A stretch of DNA of 64,000 bases from Anastatus disparis (GCA_017163975.1 JAFFSR010000301.1:4624001-4688000); one strand, 5' to 3'; counted from the first letter of the stretch, positions 20,911 through 31,997 are shown. Notes: generated from the sequence alone by a model not told the origin. A program made the numbers and translations.

Positions 20911-22145
20911 GAAGAGAGAGACTTACCCACGCGGACCCGAGTGGTCCTATCAGTGAGATAGGATTTGATGATGCCTATCAGGTAGTGGGGAAATTCTAGT
21001 TTAATGAGTTTGTAGATCAGACCTTCGTGCCAGACTCTGTCAAAGGCTTGTTTTACATCTAGTAAGAGCATGCTGATATGTTTTCTCTTGTTGAGGTTGT
21101 CGGCTATAAACTCCGACACACAGAGAAGTTAGTGAACTCAGCCATGTTTTCCACGGAATCCATGTTGAAATTCGGGGACTATACTTGAGATTGTTGGTGA
21201 TGGCGACGATGTGTTTACGGGGAAGAATTTTGAGAACTCCGTTCCCAATGTTATAGACCAAATGAAACTGCCAGTTTATAAGCTCTTAACTCTTTTATTC
21301 TTTCCGTGCGCATTCTCTTGCCATAAGAAAGTCAGTAGATAGAAAGCGTGGTAGCCCCCTGGTGGTTCATCATCAGTACTATTATATAGGCTCAAATTTA
21401 TAGTCGACACTCAACACTCAGCACTCAGATCTTGAAGTTTCATTGTTTCGTGTTCCCTATAAACGTGTGTCTACGTTTATAGGGAACACATAACAATATA
21501 ATTTCAAGATCTGAGGGTTGAGAACTGAGTGCTGGGGCCTTATTCTGAAATAATTTTTTTCGATATATCATTTTATCCCAAACAGTTTTATCGTATCTCG
21601 AGGACAGTTTTATCACCAAATGTGCTGCAATGAAAAGTATCGAAAAAATTACTAGAATGTCTAATGCTTTTTGAGAAGTTAGTATGTAGGCGAGAAATTC
21701 AAGTTAGAAAAAAATTAACTAATTTGTTTTAATTAAGATATTTTTATGTTTATCTATCTATGATTATGTTTTATCACTATATAAAATTATTGCAACAATA
21801 AATTAATAAGTTACTTCAAAATTATAGAGATTCTTTAAGAAGAAAAAAAAAGGCAAACCGAGTTGACAATGCGATGATGTTCTTCTCTCTGTTTTCTTTC
21901 TCGATATCTTCTATGTGCATGATGCGTGCGCATGTCTCCTTAATGATATATTCGCGCGATGTGTATATATATGTTATTATCAAATTGCATTGTATTCAAT
22001 TAAATTTTAAACAATAATTATTAAGAAATTGAAAAAAAATTTAATTGTGATTAAATGTAATTGAACAATTATTAATAATAATCTATATATTAAGTTATAG
22101 ATTAAATAATTAATATTTATTTTCATTATAAAATATATATATATT

Positions 22146-22992
22146 CAGTGGGGTCCAATAAAAAGAGCCACCCTTGAGAAAAAAAGTACTAATTAAAAAA
22201 TTTTGTATCTCAACAAATAAGGGTCGTACAGAACTCTACGACCACTCATTTGAAACGCATTTGTGAGGAATTTTTAATGGTGTATTGGCAATTTAATTTT
22301 GAGTACTTGTCTGGGAAATATTACGACTTAAAAATAGAAAAAAAAATTTTTTTATTCGCCTGTGTTTAAATTTAAATCATTTTTCGGAAAATGATGGTAG
22401 AAAAATTTTACACAACTAGTTTTAAAGGTATTTTGCTTGACTTGAAATTTATATTTTAGTTTTTTTTCTAGGTTCAAAATTGACCAAGATTTAGCGATTT
22501 TTGTTAAAAAAAAGGGTCTTTTTTATTTTTCCGATATCTGCTTAATGAGAGGAGACATAGAAAAATGCCAAATAAAAAATATATCTCCTCTCATTAAGCA
22601 GATATCGGAAAAATAAAAAAGACCCTTTTTTTTAACAAAAATCGCTAAATCTTGGTCAATTTTGAACCTAGAAAAAAAACTAAAATATAAATTTCAAGTC
22701 AAGCAAAATACCTTTAAAACTAGTTGTGTAAAATTTTTCTACCATCATTTTCCGAAAAATGATTTAAATTTAAGCACAGGCGAATAAAAAAATTTTTTTT
22801 TTCTATTTTTGAGTCGTAATATTTCCCAGACAAGTACTCAAAATTAAATTGCCAATACACCATTAAAAATTCCTCACAAATGCGTTTCAAATGAGTGGTC
22901 GTAGAGTTCTGTACGACCCTTATTTGTTAAGATACAAAATTTTTTAATTAGTACTTTTTTTCTCAATGGTGGCTCTTTTTTATTGGACTCCA

Positions 22993-22995
<3 letters not shown>
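22146..22995. mobile_element. Long palindromic element P with mariner-like ends
   Basis: Almost perfect inverted repeat with arms of about 410 bases and a loop of about 30 bases near 22555-22585. Outer ends are CAGTGGGGTCCAATAAAAAG and the complement of CAGTGGAGTCCAATAAAAAA; CAGTGG starts with TA-rich flanks are common for Tc1/mariner elements. It has no transposase. Arm identity is very high, so the palindrome is young or kept uniform by gene conversion. Confidence 0.85.

Positions 22996-23068
<73 letters not shown>
22996..23068. repeat. (TA)n microsatellite
   Basis: About 70 bases of alternating T and A directly after the palindrome. Confidence 0.95.
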
Positions 23069-23069
<1 letters not shown>

Positions 23070-23448
23070 CATATAAATAATGCGAACATCCATACAAAAG
23101 TTTAAGACCATTCTTATAATACATCGATAAACAAATTAATCTTATGCGTTGATAAAAGAGAAGACATAAAAATAAAATTCATCAAGGCGTTTTTAACCGT
23201 TTATCGATTCATTTCATGATCACTTTATAGCTTGAAATAAAAATTACTAGATTTTCCTATAATGGCTACTAACCATCCTACAAAAGTGACTATAATCGGT
23301 GATAAAATACTCGCTAATTACATGTAACGCATCTATCCATACATTTTATCGAGGTGATAAAACGATTTATTGAAAAAAATTATTTTAGAATAATGCCCCT
23401 GAGTGTTGAGTGTCGACTATAAATTCGAGCTGTAGACACACGTTTATA

Positions 23449-24379
23449 TCGGTGAAATTCAAAAAATTGAAAATAGGTGTTAATACATAATAACTTTTTA
23501 TGTAAATAATATGTACGTGTCTAAACCCAATAGTTAGCTAGTAACAATCCTAATCAATTTGTTCAACCATTAGAATTTTAATTAAATGACTAATCCAAAG
23601 GAATAAATAAGAAAAATAAACAAAAATGTCCTCCTGTCACGCGTCCGGAGCGTACAAGTATTTTGTTTTCAAAATAAAAAGTACCTAAATACATAGTTAT
23701 TAAAATTTTACTGTAATAATTTTTGAAGATTTCTAAATAAAGAATCTAATGTTGGGGTGTAGAAATACAATAACTTAATAAAATGTATTCAAAACCGACG
23801 TCAAAGTTACGACAATTTTTTTGTCCTCGTGTCACACTTTTAATAGTTTATCGTGAAAATCATTTAAGAAGTTAAATAATTAGAGCTAAATATCGTCAAA
23901 TATAAAAATTAATATGTATTTTAGTAATTAAAAGAGTTATTAATGTAAAAGGTTTTATATATGGTGAGAAAATATATTTAAATCAAACCATAAAAAAACG
24001 TACCTTTTCTAATGTCTTCGTGTAACGCTAATTTTCTTAACGAAAAAAAAATCTAATCAGGATTTGGACTATGGGGGAAAAGAAAGTAGGCTTTAAGAGC
24101 TTTAAATTGATTGTGAAATATATTTGTTATTATATATAATACTCGCCAAATAATCACTTTTAATGTATACAAAAGAAAAAAAATGTCCTTGTGTCACACT
24201 TTATAAGTTTATTTACATTTACACATGTTATATTTCCAAAATTGAAATACAGCTCGCCCATTATTGTTTTCTTCTTATTTATAGTATTGATAAACATATT
24301 AAAAAATATCAAGTAAAATTTAGGAATTTATTTTAGTTTTTAAAAAACATGATTTTGACAACTTTTTGAATTTCACCCA
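23449..24379. mobile_element. Non-autonomous element M, copy 1 (TATA duplication)
   Basis: Ends TCGGTGAAATTCAAAAAATT and TTTTTGAATTTCACCCA with TATA on both sides (23445-23448, 24380-24383). A second copy in the same orientation is at 58672-59617, alike over the whole length including CACGCGTCCGGAGCGTACAA and repeated TCGTGTCACACTTT words. About 931 bp, no long reading frame. Confidence 0.85.
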
Positions 24380-24808
24380 TATAGAGAACACGGAACAATC
24401 GAACTTCAATATCTGAGGGTCGAGAACTGAGTGCTGAGTGTTGAGTATCAACTATAAATTCGAACCTAAATTTGAGCCATAAATGTGTATATTCATATTC
24501 GATGATAGGCACCAGTGGGCCACCACGTTTTCTATCTATCGACTTTCTTATGGCAAGCGAATGCTCATGGAAAGAATAAAAGAGTTTAGAGCTTATAAAC
24601 TGACAGTTTCATTTGGTCTGAAACGACGATCATTCGGCCTGCTTTCTCACGTTCTATTTTATTCAATGAACATAATAGATATTTTTATAAGTCGCAATAA
24701 AAAACATAAAAAAATTTTATTTAAAAAAAATATTTAGTTACTTGAAATTATCCATAAATTTACGTTGGATTTCTAAAATTCTAATCGGAAATCTAATTGG
24801 ACTTTTTT

Positions 24809-24984
24809 AACGGGGTATCTTTCATTATTAACAACAAATTTGGATGAAATAACGTAGATTTTGAGGTAGGTGAATTTGTTGTTCACAAAGAAAGATATTT
24901 TTAATCAAAAATATCATCCACATGGATATCTACTTGGATCATCCATGTCGATATCCATCTAGACATTTATTATTTCTGGCGTAG
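24809..24984. repeat. ATGGATATC-word stretch
   Basis: Around 24915-24960 variants of ATCCACATGGATATC recur in both orientations, like the TGGATCCA stretch at 15031-15117. The ends are unclear. Confidence 0.45.
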
Positions 24985-25118
24985 GTACACCCAACGTTAA
25001 TTGATTCTTTCCGAATTTTTCAAAATGTTCCAATAGAAACAAAGGAAACAACGGAATTGTCCAATGAAAGTTCAGGATTTCAAAACATTCGGAAAGAATC
25101 CATTAACGGTGGGTGTAC
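24985..25118. mobile_element. Short MITE with GTACACCCA ends
   Basis: GTACACCCAACGTTAATTGA and its inverted counterpart (TCCATTAACGGTGGGTGTAC) enclose 134 bp; the matching arms extend through TTCTTTCCGAAT. No clear target duplication was found. Confidence 0.75.
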
Positions 25119-25299
25119 AAACATGGGGACCCACGTGGTTTTTTTTGACAGGAAAGACTTTAGTTACGAAACGAAAAGTTTACGATTTCGGCTTGGAGCC
25201 TAATTCTGTAACTTTATCGCAGCGTTATACAAGTCGTTAAATACGAAAATTGGTTTCTACACATATGCAGTAGTGTCAAAAGTTAGTATAACGACAGCG
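25119..25299. other. Spacer, no feature seen
   Basis: Mixed sequence without coding or repeat signal. Confidence 0.4.
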
Positions 25300-25302
25300 T
25301 TA

Positions 25303-25939
25303 GGGTGAAATCAGATGGAGCGGAAAATAGACGACGGAACGTCACATAACATTCATTCCGTCGCCTTGTTTTCCGTCAAATTTTTTCCCTATGTTCACAT
25401 GGCGCGGAATGTAGCTGAAAAATTGTTAAAAATAGCATACAAATGTATCCGCGAATTTTAAATTAACAACAAAAATGTTAAAAAAGTTGGAAATAATCAC
25501 CTATTGTTATTATAATGAGATTCTTTTTTTATAAAAATAAAATAGAGTTTGTTATTATAACCAAATATTTCAATTAACATCATTATTTTTTAATTACAAA
25601 ATTGCTAATCAACGCCACAGAACTTCTATTCCGCTCCATGTGAATATAGGGAAACAAATTTGACGGGATAATAGAAGCGTCACAGACTTTTTGAAATTGT
25701 TTAAACAAATAGTTAACCAAAATAGAATTTAAAAGTTTGATTGAAATTAAAAGTACAGCTATGGAAAGCAAATTAAAAATATTACGTGAGGTTATTGAAG
25801 CACTAATAATTTTTTTAAACAAAATAAAAATTGATGTCGTCTATTACGTCGTCTTTACTCCGTTGGCGGAATACAAAGATGCGGAATTGAGGTTCTGTGA
25901 CGTTCCGTCGCCTATTTTCCGCTCCATTAGATTTCACCC
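25303..25939. mobile_element. Harbinger-like MITE H2 (TTA duplication)
   Basis: Ends GGGTGAAATCAGATGGAGCG and CGCTCCATTAGATTTCACCC; TTA on both sides (25300-25302, 25940-25942). It is the inverted sister of H1 and shows the uninterrupted form of the site where MITE J entered H1 (AAAAGTACAGCTATGG). 637 bp, no coding capacity. Confidence 0.87.
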
Positions 25940-25942
25940 TTA

Positions 25943-26345
25943 GATGGAGCAGAAAGTATGCGACGGAACGTCACAGAACATTCATTCCGTCAAATTTTTT
26001 TCCTATATTCACATGGAGCGGAATTTAGCTGAAAAACTGTTAAAATAGCCTACAATTGTGTCCGCGAATTTTAAATTAACAACAAAAATGTTAAAAAAGT
26101 TGGAAATCATCACTCTATGTTATTCTAATGAGATTCTTTTCTTGTAAAAATAAAATATATTTTGTTATTATAACCAAATATTTCGATTACCAACATAATT
26201 TTTTAATTATAATATTGCTAATCAACGTCATATAACTTCTACTCTGCTCCATGTAAATATATGGAAAACAAACGGAAAACAATGCGATGGAATGAATGTT
26301 CTGCGACGTTCCCGCGCATATTTTCCGCACTTTCTGATTTTACCC
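25943..26345. mobile_element. Harbinger-like MITE H3, joined to H2
   Basis: Starts GATGGAGCAGAAAGTATGCG directly after the TTA of H2, so its first GGGTGAAATCA is missing, and ends TTTCTGATTTTACCC followed by TAA. The interior matches the shorter subtype seen in H4 (AACCAAATATTTCGATTACC). A join through recombination or insertion of H2 at its end is likely. Confidence 0.8.
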
Positions 26346-26401
26346 TAATTACACTCATGCTTACAGAATACGGCCCCCGAGCTGAAAGTGAGGGTCGTAA
26401 C

Positions 26402-26566
26402 CAGGGTTGGTTTCTGAAAGGTTCTACGCTCACATTTCATGACTGTCAGTGTAGAGATTTAGTGTTTATAGCGCTGCGACGACTTATTTGTTAACTACTA
26501 CAACCTACTATCTTCAAGCTTACAGTCATGAACTGTGAGCGTAGAGCCTTTCAAAAACCAACCCTG
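26402..26566. mobile_element. hAT-like MITE (8-bp target duplication)
   Basis: A 165-bp element with inverted ends CAGGGTTGGTTTCTGAAAGG and the complement of CAGGGTTGGTTTTTGAAAGG; the match extends about 48 bases (CTACGCTCACA). GTCGTAAC flanks both sides (26394-26401, 26567-26574). CAGGG ends with an 8-bp duplication are typical of hAT elements. No coding sequence. Confidence 0.9.
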
Positions 26567-26574
26567 GTCGTAAC

Positions 26575-28020
26575 GAGTTTTGTAAAAAATTTTTTTATAC
26601 TATTTGCAGACTATATTTTTTGCCATGAGGGCCATAAAAGAGCAACAAAATTGCGATTTTTAGGTAGAATGGCGAAAAAATAATTTGGTCAGCTACTTCC
26701 TGAACAGGAGTAACGTGTTACAAGGAACATCGAACATCCATGAAGAAATGGAGTTTTTCGTGACACCTTCATTATTCTTTTTTTTATGGTTATTTTTTTA
26801 TGTAAACCCTAAATGTCAACAAAAAATTTTTTATGAATATACAATGTACAAATTTTTAATAAAAAATTGTGATATGAAATATTTACAATATATATTTCGT
26901 ACATTTCAGGTTATATTTTAAATCTGCTTAATAATATTTTCATTAGTAGATTTTAGTATTCGAAGTATGATCCACAACTAGTCAATTTCAATAAATTTTA
27001 ATATTTTCCTAATATCACTTTTCTATTTTGTACATTGTTGTAATTTGGTATTCACTCCGTGTTATTATAGTTTATATCACTTTGGTAATCAACTATCATA
27101 TGCGAAAACCAGAAACAATCAAATCTGGAAAACATTCAGTATTATATATGATTGGTTTCTGATAAGGTAAAAAGAAACTTTCAAGTTTTTATGTATTTGA
27201 TTTCAAAATTATATTTCAAGTAGTTTTTATTTAATTATGACATATATCATAAACAGATGTTTGAACTTATTTTCTTTTTAATGACTCATTTTTTTTTTTA
27301 ATGGAAAATCTAAGAAAAATAAAAATTAGCATGTAGTATATAAAGTTGCACAGGTGGATTAAAACAATCAGTTACTCCTTAATGATAATCAGAGTGAGAA
27401 ACTTTTATATGTTAAAATACTGGAGTTTGTTACATTTATATATTGCAAACTCTTCATACTTTATTACATTTATTAAATTAAAGTGTGAAAGGCAAAAAAT
27501 AATAATCAGTGTCTTTAAACTATTGTATTTTTTCTAAAAAGTAGCTGCAAATCACTTCATATTGGAACATTGCTAAAAATGGTTTAGAAATTTATTTTCT
27601 TTAAAAATATTTAATTTATAGCTGATGATTTATCAGATATTTTTGTGTTGTCAACTAAGATCTTTATATGTACTATATATTTATTATTTATTTGAAAAAT
27701 AAATGAATCTAAAGTTCGGAACATTTGTAAATAACCCTCCTAAGGTAAATTCCAAAATTTTAGAAACATTAGAAGCATGGGCATCGGCAAATTATATAAT
27801 ATAAACCATTTTTAGTTCAAAATTTGTCCTGCAAATTTAAAAAATAGCAGAAAACTATCTCTATTATAGAATATGCATAGAAACTTATATAGGAGCATTA
27901 CTTACGAATGTTCTGAACTTGAGATACATAAAAATAACAATGGTTAACAAAAATTTTTAAAATTATATAATGTATAGTTTATAAGGAAGTATAATTAATT
28001 AATTTATTCATTTAAATAAT
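26575..28020. other. AT-rich region, no feature recognised
   Basis: About 1.4 kb of AT-rich sequence with only short, unremarkable open frames. No similarity to other parts of the window was noticed. Confidence 0.45.
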
Positions 28021-28021
28021 C

Positions 28022-28022
<1 letters not shown>

Positions 28023-28094
<72 letters not shown>
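28023..28094. repeat. (AT)n microsatellite
   Basis: About 70 bases of alternating A and T. Confidence 0.95.
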
Positions 28095-28096
<2 letters not shown>

Positions 28097-29034
28097 ATAC
28101 AAAATAATCTCCAAGATATAGACTTGATTGGTTGTATACAGGTCGATATATTCAGATAATCTAATTTTCTTATCTTTGAATTACAATCATAACAATATTT
28201 CAAAAATATTCATATCATTATGTACATATATGTCTCTTATTAGTTTAAATAATCCAATCAATCATTTTAGTTTTATATTGTAAGAATTTTGGCTTACATC
28301 AGTCCTTTTGAAATTTCTTGGTAGACTATTATACAATTCAATGAAAAATCTGTAATTGTTCTTTTAACTGTTAGCTTCAGATATTTTGTTGATATATACA
28401 CTCTCTGTCACATAGATAAATAAATATGGTTAATCTCTGGGAGGGAAGGTCTGATTAAATTAAATAAAAATAAATAATAAGTTGATATTAATTGACCACT
28501 GAGTTTGCTCATTGAAACATTATAATTTAAGATTATTACATGAGTTCAGCTAACACAGCTACATAAATGTCGCCGCAATTTAAAATTTGTGGTTTATTTA
28601 TTTAATTTAACTAGGCCTTCTTTTCTAGAAATTGATTATAATATTTTTTTTACATGTTTTTGGTATTTGAATACCTCTATTACTTGTTTTGCATTTAGGA
28701 TTTATTTAAATCTTCTTAAAGGTGTTCTCTACTTTTTGCACAACTTGTTGTTGATTACAGTAACACTAAAAATTTGTTTTTTATAGATTTATCTGTTAAT
28801 GTACTTGATTAAGTATATTACGATTAAAAATAAATACGATTATGATAGTGGTGATGCTTTGATTGCCACACAGATTACTCAAGAAAGTTATAACTATAAT
28901 TCAAGAAGTCTTTAGTAAATTATCATAAAAAATTTAACTGAATTCCTTGTAAAAAATATTTTGGTTCATCATTTTGAGCTATTTCTTTCATAGTCTTAAT
29001 AAAATTGTAATATTATTCTTATATACATTCTTTT
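28095..29034. other. AT-rich region, no feature recognised
   Basis: No coding signal or repeat structure was recognised in this stretch. Confidence 0.45.
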
Positions 29035-29036
29035 AT

Positions 29037-29647
29037 CCCCGTTGAAAAAATCCAATTGGATTTACAAATAGATTTTGTTGGAAATCCAATTGGAATCCCA
29101 ATCAATTCCAATCAATTCCAATTGGAATTCCAATTAGAATTCTATGATGAAATTCTAATTGGAAATTAATAATGGAATTCCAATGAGAATTTTAAAAATC
29201 CAATGTAAATTTATGGACATTTTTAAGCGATTGAAATATTTTTTTTATATAAAATTTTATTTATGTTTTCATTGCGACTTATAAAAATATCTCTGATCAT
29301 TGAGTAAAATAGAACGTGAGAAAGCAGGTCGAATTAACCGCCAGGCGGCTACCACGCTTTCTATCTATTGACTTTCTTATGGCAAGCAAATGCGCACGAA
29401 AAAAATAAAAGAGTTTAGAACTTATAAGCTGATTTATTTGGTCTAAAACGACGATCATTCGGCCTGCTTTCTCACGTTCTATTTTACTCAATGAACAGAG
29501 ATATTTTTATAAGTCGCAATCAAAACACGAATAAAATTTTATATAAAAAAAATATTTTAATCGCTTAGAAATGTTCATAAGTTTACGTTGGATCTCTAAA
29601 ATTCTCATTGGAATTCCATTATGAATTTCCAATTGGAATTAACGAGG
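29037..29647. mobile_element. Element C, complete copy (CCAATTGG words, AT duplication)
   Basis: Starts CCCCGTTGAAAAAATCCAAT and ends CCAATTGGAATTAACGAGG; AT on both sides (29035-29036, 29648-29649). Both ends carry arrays of CCAATTGGAATT variants. The inner arms share TGCGACTTATAAAAATATCT and AATAGAACGTGAGAAAGCAG with inverted counterparts. 611 bp, no coding capacity. A second copy is scattered over 18228-24808. Confidence 0.83.
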
Positions 29648-29940
29648 ATATTATTTAAAAACATATGAACAATCCAGGGAAAAAAGCGGGATCGTTGGAA
29701 TTTCATATATCAGAAAATGTAAATTTATTTAATTTTATTCTTATTCAATACAAGTGAAGCTTGAGATTAAAGGCTCTGAAAAAATAGAAAAACAAATTTT
29801 TAAAGCAGGGTAAAGTAGTTTCAACTGATTTACGAATCCAAAAATATATAAATTAGTATCAAACTTAAAATTGTCAAAAAATGAAACTCCCTTTTTTCCT
29901 TAGACCCTTCATATCATTTTACTGTTGAATATTACACTGT
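29648..29940. other. AT-rich spacer
   Basis: No feature was recognised. Confidence 0.4.
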
Positions 29941-30545
29941 AAAAGAAATCATTACTATTATATTTTCTTATATTAAAGTGAAGAATTAAAACTTTTTTAT
30001 TTCTTACATGGATATCTTTTGCATTATTGTCACATGCATACATACATATACACACGAGCATCTTTAACATACACATACACACATACATACATTTGGCGGA
30101 AAGGATATTTTTTCGAATGTGTACCTCAAATGGCAGCGCCGCATATTTTACCACAGACATAAGAAAACTTCGAATTATGCATTGAGTTTCGCATCATGAT
30201 TATTTTGTTTTTTCTTATAGGTTATTCATGCAAAATTCAAATGATAACAATTTAAATTTTATTGCTCATATAATTTAAATTCACAATATTAAATTCTATA
30301 TGATTATTGAACTAAGAAATAAAAATTTTATTTAATAAAATAATAATTCGAATCATGAAAAAAGAAAGTAATATTGTTTGTTTACTAAAATTATGTCATT
30401 AAGTAATGAGTAACGATGATGCGAAATTTGCTCTATAGTTTGGAATTTTCTTATGCCTGTGGTAAAATATGCGATGTTGCCATTTGAGGTTAACATTCGG
30501 AAAAATATCCTTTCCGCCAAGTGTACATATACACATACCCATACA
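29941..30545. repeat. Large imperfect hairpin L
   Basis: A left arm (GCGGAAAGGATATTTTTTCG, CTCAAATGGCAGCGCCGCAT, TTTACCACAGACATAAGAAA) pairs with a right arm at about 30410-30520 (TTTCTTATGCCTGTGGTAAA, ATGTTGCCATTTGAGGTTAA, AAATATCCTTTCCGCC). Both arms continue into ACATACACATAC-type repeats. The motif GCAAAAGATATCC-AAGAAA near 29996-30035 (inverted) recurs at 60020-60050. Confidence 0.7.
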
Positions 30546-30885
30546 CATACACTTACTCATATACACATACACAATATCCGTCTCCGTCTCTCCGTTGCCA
30601 TTTCTCCGTTTCCATCTATCTGTCTCCGTTTCTCCGTCTAAGTCTGTCTGTCTCAGTCTCTCCGTGTCTGTCCCTCCGTTTCCGTTTCTCTGTTTCCGTC
30701 TCTTCGTCACCTTCTCTCCGTCTCCATTTCTCCATCTTCGTCTGGAAGTCTCCGTTTGTCTGTTTCCGTCTTCGTCTCCGTCTCCCCGTCTCCGTTTTTC
30801 GGGTTAAGTCTATCTGTCTCAGTTCCTCAGTCTCCGTTTCTCCGTTTGCGTCTGTCTGTCTCAGTCTCTCCCATTTTCAAGCGTA
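30546..30885. repeat. TCTCCGT minisatellite
   Basis: Variants of CCGTTTCTCCGTCTCCGT follow one another for about 300 bases. Complementary GGAGACGGAGAGACGG arrays lie at 58080-58455 and 59738-59880. The serine/valine-rich open frames on both strands are by-products. Confidence 0.88.
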
Positions 30886-30889
30886 ATTT

Positions 30890-31235
30890 TCACCTAAAAT
30901 TACACCTACATTAAAAATAGTCAAACAGCTTTATAAAGAAGGGCACATGTACCAGGATAGGCTTAAACTTTTGTATTTACCGTATTTATTATGATCTAAA
31001 AATTTGAGAATGATCGAAAGTATGCACCTTTTTTTATAGCTCAAGAAACATACGTAGGAAAATATAAAAAAAGTATCATTTTTGACGTATGAAATTATAT
31101 ACCGCGAAGGGTAATTTTCCAATCGATACCGAAATTTAATTACATATTCTACTTTAAAAAACTAATAATTTAAGCCCTCATTGAAGTGTGTGCCACCCCA
31201 GGAACTTGCATTATAGACTTTTGAATTGTTAAAAA
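30890..31235. repeat. Diverged partial copy of foldback element K
   Basis: Matches the right two thirds of the element at 49411-49988 in inverted form: AATTACATATTCTACT, AATTTAAGCCCTCATTGAAG, GTGTGTGCCACCCCAGGAAC and TATTATGATCTAAAAATTTGAG. Both outer ends are missing. Confidence 0.75.
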
Positions 31236-31239
31236 TCGA

Positions 31240-31997
31240 GTGACCAAAATGAATGAAGTTTTTGAAAATTACCCATATCTCTTTCAATAGGTAATTCATT
31301 TCCTACCAAAACTACTGCTACTTCATTACATTTCGCTTCATTATATCGATGCTTATCAAAGTTATCGTTTCGTCTTATAAACATTTTAACATCCCTAGGT
31401 ATAGTTCCATTTTAAATAAAACGATTATTTTCTTCAATTTCTACTTCGTGCATCATTCTATAAGCTGCTGCGCAAGGATTGTTTCTCCCAATTATAGAAT
31501 CTAATGTATTCAATAATTCATAAGAACGATTCAGATCGTTTTCTATGCGGCATTTATTTGCGGCTTCGTTATAAATACGGCATTATTAATACGGCTAAGG
31601 CGTTATTATATGATCTTATGCATTTTTTAAAATTATTACTTATTATAGAATTTCCCATAAGTAATTTCTTAATCTCTTCAGGATATTCGGGGTCTTCTTC
31701 TGATGTTATATTTCCTTTTTTACAACATGATGTAAATTTCTTATTGCTTGACGTTTCGAATGCAAAATGTCTAGCACCACGAAAATTACAAATAAAATTT
31801 AAATCACCAATATTATTTTCCATGATATAAGTTTCATTATGATTGGTCAATGTATCTTTAGCTATTTGGTAATAATTTATATCATTTTGATTTTCTTTTG
31901 TTTTAAATTTATCTTTGTTTTTTTCATAATAATTTTTATTTTTTACTGAAGTAATTAAATTATCATCTTTTTTGTAATGTTTTTTCACAAGATTCAT
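31240..31997 (-). pseudogene. Helitron-like N-terminal region
   Basis: The minus-strand frame 31997-31569 encodes a block with NFICNFRGARHFAFET followed by CCKKGNI, a cysteine pattern seen upstream of Helitron_like_N domains, then SNNFKKCIRSYNNALA. In the next frame (about 31545-31245) NPCAAAYRMMHEVEIEE, IPRDVKMFIRRNDNFDKHRY and NEAKCNEVAVVLVGNELP follow, again typical of Helitron proteins. A frameshift near 31570 and an internal stop show it is dead. One expected cysteine of the first pair is replaced (FICNFRG). Confidence 0.75.

Larger units (their letters stand above)
18313..21249 (-). mobile_element. Jockey-like LINE, 5' truncated, with target duplication
   Basis: Minus-strand non-LTR element with a poly(A) tail (T-run at about 18313-18332) and a 12-base target duplication, GTTATATACCAA (18301-18312) and GTTATAGACCAA (21250-21261), one mismatch. 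It lacks the endonuclease and the first part of the reverse transcriptase. It is interrupted by element F (20234-20910) and by Harbinger-like element H1 (18841-19699), which itself holds a 225-bp MITE. Removing F or H1 with one duplicated target restores the frame at each junction. Confidence 0.88.
18500..21249 (-). pseudogene. Jockey-like reverse transcriptase (split, 5' truncated)
   Basis: Read from 21249 downward: ILPRKHIVAITN, a broken FQHGFR block, then EFIADNLNKRKHISMLLLDV and KQAFDRVWHEGLIYKLIKL (first catalytic Asp), then SYLTDRTTRVRVGKSLSS. After element F: ITAGV, YPPLFNIFSYDYP, QYADDSALIYTSK (YADD catalytic box) and SAKYLGVTFDRKLTW. After element H1: SIAKLQGTYMRLLRSLFQIP to RPRSLIRSP, the C-terminus. 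A stop replaces the PQ of the usual GVPQGS box. The order and wording fit the Jockey clade. Confidence 0.87.
21535..23398. mobile_element. PIF/Harbinger-like non-autonomous element O (CTG duplication)
   Basis: Left end GGGCCTTATTCTGAAATAAT, right end ATTATTTTAGAATAATGCCC; the matching arms extend about 45 bases (TTTTTTTCGATA against its complement). CTG flanks both sides (21532-21534, 23399-23401 read as CTG). GGGC ends and a 3-bp CWG/TWA duplication are typical of PIF/Harbinger. No transposase is encoded. A long palindrome (22146-22995) and a (TA)n tract lie inside. Confidence 0.8.
21389..24477. mobile_element. Foldback element N carrying nested elements
   Basis: Ends GGCTCAAATTTATAGTCGAC and ...CTAAATTTGAGCC. 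The left arm (ACTCAACACTCAGCACTCAG, TGTTCCCTATAAACG) is repeated inverted at 21475-21534, and the set is seen again at 23400-23444 and 24380-24477, so two fold-back arms in series make up the host. A Harbinger-like element (21535-23398) and element M1 (23449-24379) sit inside it. Confidence 0.7.
18228..24808. mobile_element. CCAATTGG-family element C, copy split by nested insertions
   Basis: Pieces at 18228-18312, 21250-21388 and 24478-24808 belong to one element like the one at 29037-29647. They carry, in order, TTATAAAAATATCTCTG, AATAGAACGTGAGAAAGCAG, the AAATGAAACTG and CTTGCCATAAGAAAGTC blocks, then the inverted counterparts, and the end TAATTGGACTTTTTTAACGGGG. A LINE (18313-21249) and a foldback element (21389-24477) separate the pieces. 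The left CCCC end is missing, next to element H4. Confidence 0.75.

Noticed and set aside
24483..24737. 84-codon open frame
   Set aside because: Lies in the right half of non-coding element C and is not open in the sister copy at 29272-29520.
26685..27537. Open frames of 63-78 codons in the AT-rich spacer
   Set aside because: Short, Phe/Ile/Lys-rich, no start context or domain support.
30399..30886. Several overlapping open frames over 100 codons
   Set aside because: All follow from the TCTCCGT minisatellite, which is open in many frames on both strands.
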